13,846 bases of DNA, taken from assembly GCA_046724665.1 (NCBI GenBank), contig JBKOWZ010000290.1, forward strand, positions 1 through 13,846. The letters are read 5' to 3'. Below are positions 8,223-13,846 of this stretch, one piece after another. The position numbers and the translations under genes are program-made. This stretch comes from Actinocrinis sp046724665 (GTDB lineage: Bacteria > Actinomycetota > Actinomycetes > Streptomycetales > Catenulisporaceae). The notes below the pieces were generated by a model. The model was not told the DNA's origin. It searched no databases and saw nothing but the letters and a program-made list of their open reading frames with translations. Position 1 is the first letter of the stretch; each line of letters starts with the position of its first letter.

Positions 8223-9229
8223 CGACCGACGGCGAAGCTCCGAACGGGGGCGGCGCGGCGTTCTGGGCGGCTCTCGGCGTGCGGATAGAGCCAGAGCCGG
8301 AGGAGTTCGAGCCGGAACAGTTCGAGCCGGAGAGCGCCGAAGTGCCGCAGGACGCGCCGGAGTCGGCGACGCCCGCAGAGCCCGTGGCACCCGCGGAGTC
8401 AGTGGCAGCCGAGAAGTCGGCGGTACCTGAAGTCCCCGCGGCACCCGAAGTCGTGCCGATTACGGCCGGGGCGTTGATTCCGGCGCAGGCTCAGGCCTCG
8501 CTCGACGAGGTCGAGCCGCAGCAGGGCGACGTCGTGGACGGCCTGGCCGCGCTCAACGACTCGCTGGCCGAGTCGCGCCGCAGCCGCGAGAGCGCCGGCC
8601 ACGCCGAGCCGGCCTGGCAGCTCGCCGGGGACATCCCGGGTGACGTCTCCGGGCCGCTGCCGCCGCTCAAGGCCTGCCTCGAGGCGATCCTGATGGTGGT
8701 TGACGAGCCGGTCACCGACGTCGTGCTCGCACAGGTGGTCGAGCGGCCCAAGGACGAGGTCACCGCGGCGCTGCGCGAGCTGGCCGAGGAGTACACCGCG
8801 CAGGGCCGCGGATTCGAGCTGCGGGAAGTCGGCGTCGGCGACGGCGGGCACGGCGCGGGCTCCGCGGCGACGGGCTGGCGGATCTACTCGCGCACCGAGT
8901 GCGCTCCGGTGGTCGAGCGCTTCGTGCGCGACGGCCAGCAGGCCAAGCTCACCCAGGCCGCTTTGGAGACACTGGCGGTGGTGGCCTATCGTCAGCCGGT
9001 CAGCCGATCGAAGGTTTCCGCGATCCGCGGGGTCAACTGCGACGGCGTGATGCGGACGCTGCTGGCGCGCGGGCTGCTGGAGGAGTGCGGCACCGAGCAC
9101 GAGACCGGCGCGCTGCTGTATCGGACCACCGGGTACTTCCTGGAGCGGATGGGCCTCAAGAGCCTCGACGAGCTGCCGGACCTTGCCCCGCTGCTGCCCA
9201 GCGCCGCCGAGATCGAGGACGAGGCCTGA
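8219..9229 (+). CDS. scpB: Segregation and condensation protein B
   Basis: Winged-helix subunit of the Smc-ScpAB condensin; a ScpB dimer binds the middle of ScpA. The conserved part starts at LPPLKACLEAILMVVDEPV (about residue 147), with the first winged helix to about 225 and the second covering LTQAALETLAVVAYRQPVS through RTLLARGLLEECG to about 320. At 336 residues the protein is much longer than the usual 180-220: the first 146 residues are low-complexity (Glu, Pro, Ala) and include an imperfect repeat, EPEEFEPEQFEPES, at 26-39. ATG 8219 overlaps the scpA stop and has AGGAGG with a 7-nt spacer, so the long N-terminus is well supported as translated. rluB follows closely in the same operon. 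Confidence 0.95.
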   Translation: MTTDGEAPNGGGAAFWAALGVRIEPEPEEFEPEQFEPESAEVPQDAPESATPAEPVAPAESVAAEKSAVPEVPAAPEVVPITAGALIPAQAQASLDEVEPQQGDVVDGLAALNDSLAESRRSRESAGHAEPAWQLAGDIPGDVSGPLPPLKACLEAILMVVDEPVTDVVLAQVVERPKDEVTAALRELAEEYTAQGRGFELREVGVGDGGHGAGSAATGWRIYSRTECAPVVERFVRDGQQAKLTQAALETLAVVAYRQPVSRSKVSAIRGVNCDGVMRTLLARGLLEECGTEHETGALLYRTTGYFLERMGLKSLDELPDLAPLLPSAAEIEDEA

Positions 9230-9246
9230 CTGTAATGGAGAAGACG

Positions 9247-10008
9247 ATGGAACGGCGCGCGACGCCCCTGCACGATCCGAACGAGGAGGGCGTGCGGCTC
9301 CAGAAGGTCCTGGCCGCCGCCGGGGTCGGCTCGCGCCGCACCTGCGAGGAGATGATCGACCAGGGCCGGGTGTCGGTGGACGGCAAGCGGGTGCGCACGC
9401 AGGGCATGCGGGTGGACCCGGAGAAGGCGATCATCCGCGTGGACGGCATGCGGATCGCCTCAGCCTCCAACGCCGCCTACCTCGCGGTGAACAAGCCCCC
9501 GGGCGTGCTGTCCACGATGACCGACCCGGAGGGCCGCCCGAACCTCGGCGACCTGGTCGAGGGGCGGGCCCAGCGGCTCTTCCACGTCGGCCGCCTCGAC
9601 GCCGAGACCGAGGGCCTGATCCTGCTGATGAACGACGGCGAGCTGGCGCACCGGCTCACGCACCCGTCGTACGGCGTGCAGAAGACGTACCTCGCCCAGG
9701 TCGAGGGGGTCATTCCCCGCGGGCTCGGCAAGCTGCTGCGCGAGGGCATCCTGCTCGAAGACGGCCTGGCCCGGGTGGACAGCTTCAAGATGGTGGACGC
9801 GATCGGCCGCCAGGCGCTGGTCGAGGTGGTGCTGCACGAGGGCCGCAAGCACATCGTGCGCCGGCTGCTGGCGGAGGCCGGATTCCCGGTCAACCGCCTG
9901 GTGCGCACGCACTTCGGCCCCATCGCGCTCGGCGACCAGCGCCCCGGCAAGGTACGCGGCCTGACTCAACAGGAGATCGGGTCGCTGTACGCGGCCGTCA
10001 AGATGTGA
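9247..10008 (+). CDS. rluB: 23S rRNA pseudouridine synthase, RluB/RsuA family
   Basis: Isomerises a specific uridine to pseudouridine in 23S rRNA (U2605 in E. coli for RluB); cytosolic. An N-terminal S4 RNA-binding domain (VRLQKVLAAAGVGSRRTCEE onward, about residues 13-60) precedes the catalytic domain, whose motif II GRLDAETEGLILL carries the catalytic Asp118. LAVNKPPGVLST and the late GRKHIVRRLLAEAGFPV segment are also typical. The length of 253 residues is normal. ATG 9247 has GGAG with a 6-nt spacer; ATG 9235, just 5 nt after the scpB stop, is in frame and adds four residues. Co-occurrence with scpA and scpB is widely conserved. Its stop codon touches that of the convergent MFS gene with no gap and no visible terminator. 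RluB rather than RsuA is favoured by context. Confidence 0.93.
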   Translation: MERRATPLHDPNEEGVRLQKVLAAAGVGSRRTCEEMIDQGRVSVDGKRVRTQGMRVDPEKAIIRVDGMRIASASNAAYLAVNKPPGVLSTMTDPEGRPNLGDLVEGRAQRLFHVGRLDAETEGLILLMNDGELAHRLTHPSYGVQKTYLAQVEGVIPRGLGKLLREGILLEDGLARVDSFKMVDAIGRQALVEVVLHEGRKHIVRRLLAEAGFPVNRLVRTHFGPIALGDQRPGKVRGLTQQEIGSLYAAVKM

Positions 10009-11532
10009 TCATCGGACCTTCACCAGGCGCACCGCGAGCAGCGCACCGAGGATCGACACCGCCCCGGTGACGACGAGCACTACCGAGATGGCGTGCGCCG
10101 AGGCGTGGACCCGCGGCTCGGCGAACAGGTTGAGGAACAGCGTGCCGAGGGTCGCCACGCCGACCACCTGGCTCAGCTGCACCGTCGTCGAGATCACTCC
10201 GCTGGCGTCGGCGGCGTCGCTCACCGGGATGCGGGAGAGCATCGTGCCCAGCAGCGGGCTGTAGGCCAGGCCGAGGCCGACGCCGTTGACGCCCTGGAGG
10301 ATCCACCGCGCCAGGCCGCCGGTGGTGCCGGTGTGCAGCACGCCGACGAGGCCGAAGGAGGTGGCCGCGACCAGCAGGAACCCGCCGGCGATCTGCCAGA
10401 TGAAGGTGCTCGGCGGGAACGAGCGCCACCGCATCGACACCAGGAAGATCGCCGCGGCGGTCGGCAGGCCGGCCAGCCCCGCGTCCAGGGCGGAGAAGCC
10501 GAGCGCGCCCTGGAGGTGCAGCGTCAGCGCGAAGAAGATGCCGGTCATCACCGCCATCACCACGAACATCAGGCCGACCGAGAGCGCGAAGCCGGGCAGG
10601 CGCAGCGTACGGCCGGGGATGATTGGGACGCCCCCGTGGCGCCCCAGTCGGATCTCCACGGCCGTGAACGCGACCAGGCCGACCGCGCTGGCGGCCAGCA
10701 GCAGCCAGCCCCACAGCGGCCAGTGCTCGTCGTGCCCGAGCACCAGCGGCAGCACCAGCGCCAGCACCGTCGGGGTGAGCACCGCGACGCCGAGCGGGTC
10801 GAGGCCGCGCCCGCGCTCGCCGCGGTCCTTGGGCAGCACCCGGCCGCTGATCACCAGCGCCGCCAGGCCCACCGGGACGTTGATCAGGAACGCCGGGCGC
10901 CAGGACGAGCCGAACAGGTTCGCGCTGACCAGCAGGCCGCCGACGACCTGGCCGACCGCCGCGCCGCCGGCGATGACCGCGGTGTACATGCTGGTGGCCC
11001 GCAGCCGCGACGGGCCGTCGAAGGTGCGCTGGATGATCGAGAGCACCTGCGGCACCATCGCGGCCGCGCCGACGCCCTGCAGGCCGCGGAACGCGATCAG
11101 CGCGCCGATGTTCGGGGCCAGCCCGCAGGCCAGCGAGGCGAGGGTGAACAGGGCCAGCCCGGCGCGGAACATCCGGCCGTGGCCCCACAGGTCGCCGAGC
11201 CGCGCCCCGGTGACGATGAGCACGGCGTAGGTGATGGTGTACCCGGAGACCGCCAACTGAAGGCCGGCCCCGGATGCGCGCAGGTCGGTGTGGATCGTCG
11301 GCAGCGCGACGTTGACGATGGCGACGTCGAGCACCGCCATGAACATGGCGATGAGGATCGTCCACAGCAGCGCGCCCTGCGCACCACCCGCGGTGCCCGG
11401 CGCGCCGCCCGGCCTGGTCGCCGCCTGCCCCCTGAGCGCGGTGCCGGTGGACGACGCGCTTCCCGCCGTCGCGGCACCACCCGTGGGACCATGGGGATTG
11501 TCGTTCACTTGTGCGGCAGTCGTACTTGACAT
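10009..11532 (-). CDS. MFS transporter, DHA2 (EmrB/QacA) drug-exporter family
   Basis: Probable proton-coupled exporter of small toxic or signalling molecules in the cytoplasmic membrane. The 507-residue length and hydrophobic pattern fit 14 transmembrane segments. Visible motifs: D1-type LDVAIVNVALPTI in the first helix, motif A GARLGDLWGHGRMF between helices 2 and 3, and a motif C-like GGAAVGQVVGG in helix 5 with Gln where Pro is usual, a variant I recall in actinobacterial members. The SWRPAFLINVPVGLAAL segment is also typical. About 50 hydrophilic Ala/Gly/Thr-rich residues precede the first helix. Ribosome-binding site is weak (GGTGG next to ATG 11532). The gene is divergent from an MmyB-like regulator across a 102-bp gap with an inverted repeat, so it is probably controlled by that regulator. 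Substrate unknown. Confidence 0.93.
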   Translation of the reverse strand: MSSTTAAQVNDNPHGPTGGAATAGSASSTGTALRGQAATRPGGAPGTAGGAQGALLWTILIAMFMAVLDVAIVNVALPTIHTDLRASGAGLQLAVSGYTITYAVLIVTGARLGDLWGHGRMFRAGLALFTLASLACGLAPNIGALIAFRGLQGVGAAAMVPQVLSIIQRTFDGPSRLRATSMYTAVIAGGAAVGQVVGGLLVSANLFGSSWRPAFLINVPVGLAALVISGRVLPKDRGERGRGLDPLGVAVLTPTVLALVLPLVLGHDEHWPLWGWLLLAASAVGLVAFTAVEIRLGRHGGVPIIPGRTLRLPGFALSVGLMFVVMAVMTGIFFALTLHLQGALGFSALDAGLAGLPTAAAIFLVSMRWRSFPPSTFIWQIAGGFLLVAATSFGLVGVLHTGTTGGLARWILQGVNGVGLGLAYSPLLGTMLSRIPVSDAADASGVISTTVQLSQVVGVATLGTLFLNLFAEPRVHASAHAISVVLVVTGAVSILGALLAVRLVKVR

Positions 11533-11563
11533 GCCACCAGGGTCCCCGGCGGGCTGATCCTGT

Positions 11564-11592
11564 TACCAGGAGCCTGTCTATCCTGGTACCAG
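11564..11592. promoter_or_regulatory. Candidate operator between MFS and XRE genes
   Basis: TACCAGGA (11564-11571), 9 nt, then its exact reverse complement TCCTGGTA (11581-11588); the second arm is also part of a 10-bp palindrome CTGGTACCAG (11583-11592). Further CCAGG/CCTGG copies lie at 11537 and 11598; the copies at 11566, 11582 and 11598 are spaced 16 bp. A TANNNT hexamer TATCCT (11579-11584), a possible -10 for the regulator gene, lies inside the repeat, which suggests autoregulation. Confidence 0.5.
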
Positions 11593-11634
11593 CACTACCT
11601 GGAAGCCGCCCGGCGCTTCGATGATGATAGATCC

Positions 11635-12609
11635 ATGGCCGTCTTGACCGTCGCCGAACAGTCCGCCACTGTGCCACAGCCCACGCCGGAGCGACAGCCC
11701 TCGCCGACCGCCGCGCCGCCGGCGAAGGTGCGCCGCACCGAGCTCGGCACGTTCCTGCGCAACCGGCGCGAGCGGCTCACCCCGCAGGACGTCGGACTGC
11801 CGCCCGGCCCGCGCCGCCGCACCCCCGGACTGCGCCGGGAGGAGGTCGCGCAGCTGGCCGGCGTCGGCGTGACCTGGTACACGTGGCTGGAGCAGGGGCG
11901 GCCGATCAACGCGAGCACGCAGGTATTGGACTCCATCGCGCGCACGCTCAAGCTCGACCCGGACGAGCACAGCCACCTCTACCGGCTGGCCGACGTGCCG
12001 TCGCTCGCGCCGGTCGGCCGCACGTCGGTGGTGCTGGAGCCGGAGGTGCAGACCATCCTCGACGAGCTGCACTCGATCGCGTGTGTGATGAACGAGCGGT
12101 TCGACCTGCTGGCCTGGAACCACGCCTACGAGAAGGTCTTCCCCGCGGTCACCACGCTCACCGGCAAGCACCGCAACGCCCTGTGGAACATTTTCGCCTC
12201 GCCGGAATGCTGCCATCCCTACGTCAACCGTGAGGAGGAGATGCCCAGGATGGTCGCCACGCTGCGCTCCGGATACGCGCACCACGTCGGCGAGCCGTAC
12301 TGGGAGCACTTCATCAAGGATCTCCAGGAGCACAGCGCGCAGTTCGCCGCGCTGTGGGCACGGCACGAGGTGCGCGGCTACGGCAGCCGCATCAAGATCT
12401 TCGAGCACCCGGCGGCCGGCCGGCTGAAGTTCAAGACGATGAGCCTGGGCATCCACGCCTCGCCGGGCGCACGCCTGGTGATCCTGATGGCCGCCGACGA
12501 GGAGACCGCCGCGGCGGTCTGCGCCATCGAGGCGGGATCGGTGGCGTTCGTGGAGTCGGTGTACCCCTGCGGTCACCGCTTCCGCGGCATGGCGGCGAGC
12601 GTGGAGTAG
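11635..12609 (+). CDS. MmyB-like XRE-family transcriptional regulator
   Basis: DNA-binding regulator with an N-terminal XRE helix-turn-helix (about 32-120) and a C-terminal MmyB-like ligand-binding domain (about 135-318), 324 residues. The signature of this group is clear: LGTFLRNRRERLTPQDVGLP, RRTPGLRREEVAQLAGVGVTWYTWLEQGR, then in the second domain LLAWNHAYEKVFP, NALWNIF and YWEHFIKDLQEHSAQFAALWARHEV. The first 30 residues are an Ala/Pro/Thr-rich tail. ATG 11635 has no good ribosome-binding site. Members usually control an adjacent or divergent gene; here that is the MFS exporter, with a shared inverted repeat between them. The ligand is unknown; fatty-acid-like ligands have been proposed for the domain. 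Its 3' end overlaps the convergent glycosyltransferase gene by 37 nt. Confidence 0.93.
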   Translation: MAVLTVAEQSATVPQPTPERQPSPTAAPPAKVRRTELGTFLRNRRERLTPQDVGLPPGPRRRTPGLRREEVAQLAGVGVTWYTWLEQGRPINASTQVLDSIARTLKLDPDEHSHLYRLADVPSLAPVGRTSVVLEPEVQTILDELHSIACVMNERFDLLAWNHAYEKVFPAVTTLTGKHRNALWNIFASPECCHPYVNREEEMPRMVATLRSGYAHHVGEPYWEHFIKDLQEHSAQFAALWARHEVRGYGSRIKIFEHPAAGRLKFKTMSLGIHASPGARLVILMAADEETAAAVCAIEAGSVAFVESVYPCGHRFRGMAASVE

Positions 12610-13697
12610 ATCTCGCCGAGTTGCACCAGGCACTGCTCGGCGTCCGGCCAGGCGCGGGCTCGTTCACGGCCCGCCGCGGCGAGCCGGGCGCGATCGTCAG
12701 GACGCTGCGCCAGCCGAGTGACCGCGGTCGCGAGCGCCTGCGGATCGCCGGGCGGGACGAGGAGCGCCGCGCCGAGCGTTAGTTCGGGCGTGCCGCCGAC
12801 GGCGGTCGCCACCACCGGAACGCCGACGCTCATCGCCTCCTGCACGGCCAGCGGTCGGGCCTCCCAGGTAGAGGACAGGGCGAGAATGTCGGCGGCGGCG
12901 AGCAGGTCGGCGATGTCCGCGCGGTGGCCGAGCAAGAGCACGTCGAGCCGGAGTGCGTCGATCTCCGCCTGAAGCGCCTCGCGCAGCGGTCCGTCCCCGG
13001 CGATCACCAGCCGCGGCGCGGGCACCGGCGGCTGGGTGGCGGACTGCCAGTCCCGCTGCCAGATCCGCGCCGCCTGGAGCAGGGTCGCGTAATCCTTCTG
13101 CGGAGCGAGCCGCCCGACTGCCAGTACCAGAATCCGTCCGTCGCCGACGAGATCGGCACGCGTCTTCGCGCGTTCCTTCGTCGGCGCGGGCAACGGCGGC
13201 GCCGGTACCGGGCCCAACCGTGCGTCACGGGCACCAAGTGCGCGTGCACGCTCGACGAGGTCTGATGACGCGCCGAGGACCACATCCGCGCGGAGCACGG
13301 CCAGCTTCTCCAGGCCGGTCAGCAGGCGCGACCTGACGCCGGAGGCGAGCATCGCGTTGTGCAGCGTGACTACGCAGGGCGCATCGCGGCCAGTCAGCGC
13401 GATCCCGGTTAACGCACCCGCGCGCACGCCGTGTGCGTGCACGACGTCGGCGCCGTCCAGCGCCGAGCGCAGCGCCCTGACCACTGCGACGTCCCTGACC
13501 GGATTGATCGACCCGGCGATCGGCACCGCGCGGAAGTCGGCTCCGATCCGGGTGAACCCGAAGCGTTCCCCGGTTTGCGCGGGCCCCGCGACGATGACGT
13601 GATCGCCGCGCCGTACCAGGCCAGCAGCCAGATCGCGCACGTGCGTACCGATGCCGCCGACGCTCGTGCCGAGCACCAGCGCGATGCTCAGTGCCAT
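12573..13697 (-). CDS. Glycosyltransferase family 4
   Basis: Retaining GT-B fold transferase using an activated sugar. The N-terminal Rossmann half has GGIGTHVRDLAAGLVRRGHxV-like sequence (14-36) and DVVHAHG (84-90). The C-terminal half has VGRLAPQKDY (194-203), VIAGDGPLR (231-239) and the GT4 EX7E motif in STWEARPLAVQEAMSVGVPVV (E279 and E287). The total of 374 residues is usual. ATG 13697 has GGGAG 4 nt upstream and begins with the first beta strand; an upstream in-frame start at 13745 would overlap the preceding gene. The gene begins 25 nt after the stop of a probable membrane-protein gene, so they are likely an operon. I recall such a pair just upstream of pyrG in Streptomyces. Acceptor and donor are unknown; a cell-envelope polymer is the likeliest class. 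Confidence 0.92.
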   Translation of the reverse strand: MALSIALVLGTSVGGIGTHVRDLAAGLVRRGDHVIVAGPAQTGERFGFTRIGADFRAVPIAGSINPVRDVAVVRALRSALDGADVVHAHGVRAGALTGIALTGRDAPCVVTLHNAMLASGVRSRLLTGLEKLAVLRADVVLGASSDLVERARALGARDARLGPVPAPPLPAPTKERAKTRADLVGDGRILVLAVGRLAPQKDYATLLQAARIWQRDWQSATQPPVPAPRLVIAGDGPLREALQAEIDALRLDVLLLGHRADIADLLAAADILALSSTWEARPLAVQEAMSVGVPVVATAVGGTPELTLGAALLVPPGDPQALATAVTRLAQRPDDRARLAAAGRERARAWPDAEQCLVQLGEIYSTLAAMPRKR

Positions 13698-13722
13698 CCG
13701 GCTCCCAGGGTGAGCAGTGCCA

Positions 13723-13845
13723 TCAACGCCGCGCCTTGTCAGCACCCGATCGGCGCAACACCCGCGAGACCAGGGGCCGCAGGTCGCCGTCGTCGAGGGC
13801 GAATAGCACTCCGCCGAACACTGCGGCAGCCGCGAGCGCGCACAG
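13723..13845 (-). CDS. C-terminal end of a membrane protein, possibly MurJ-like (partial)
   Basis: An open frame enters from the right edge on the minus strand and runs 40 codons to a TGA at 13725-13723. The visible peptide is a hydrophobic segment (ALAAAAVFGGVLFAL) followed by DDGDLRPLVSRVLRR and a basic end (GADKARR), as expected for the last membrane helix and cytosolic tail of a multi-span protein. Spacing of 25 nt to the glycosyltransferase supports an operon. The MurJ (lipid II flippase-like) assignment rests on recalled actinobacterial gene order and on the resemblance of this tail; it cannot be proven from 40 residues. Confidence 0.5.
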   Translation of the reverse strand: MCALAAAAVFGGVLFALDDGDLRPLVSRVLRRSGADKARR

Positions 13846-13846
13846 C

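Noticed and set aside
10093..11529. 478-codon plus-strand open frame opposite the MFS gene.
   Set aside because: Composition is Gln/Arg/His/Asp-rich low complexity, typical of an antisense shadow, while the minus strand gives a full DHA2 transporter.

Overview
This is a high-GC (about 70%) chromosomal window from an actinobacterium. Most start codons are GTG or ATG behind GGAGG-type ribosome-binding sites, -10 boxes have the TANNNT form, several hairpins lack a clear U-tract, and the gene content (pyrG, Nudix hydrolase, ald, ParA-like ATPase, scpA, scpB, rluB) is the conserved housekeeping block of Streptomyces and its relatives. The genus cannot be fixed from this sequence. I see no rRNA, tRNA, CRISPR array, transposase, integrase or phage gene.

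Layout: aroH (chorismate mutase) lies on the minus strand at the left edge, divergent from pyrG. pyrG (CTP synthase) and a Nudix hydrolase form a plus-strand pair closed by a palindrome and a strong hairpin terminator. Alanine dehydrogenase (ald) follows on the plus strand and converges on a small four-helix membrane protein, with a shared hairpin between them. About 570 bp without a convincing gene comes next. Then a tight plus-strand group: a ParA-family ATPase, a small protein with a C-terminal ribbon-helix-helix-like domain, ScpA, ScpB and the pseudouridine synthase RluB. The right end holds a minus-strand DHA2-type MFS exporter, a divergent MmyB-like XRE regulator, a minus-strand GT4 glycosyltransferase, and the last 40 codons of a minus-strand gene that may be murJ-like.

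How the genes work together: the ParA/RHH/ScpA/ScpB group is a chromosome-organisation module. ScpA and ScpB are the kleisin and winged-helix subunits of the Smc condensin; the ParA-like ATPase and RHH-like protein look like a partition ATPase with its DNA-binding partner. The MFS exporter and its regulator look like a self-contained efflux cassette with an operator in the 102-bp gap between them. pyrG, the Nudix hydrolase and ald are metabolic.

Two points stand out. First, the pyrG-to-rluB block is oriented against both flanks (aroH on the left, glycosyltransferase and murJ-like gene on the right). Compared with the order I recall from Streptomyces, one inversion of the block explains this, with the MFS/XRE cassette at one junction. 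Second, the ParA-plus-RHH pair inside the scpAB operon is the best candidate here for an under-described system. I did not find a clearly novel defence or mobile system.
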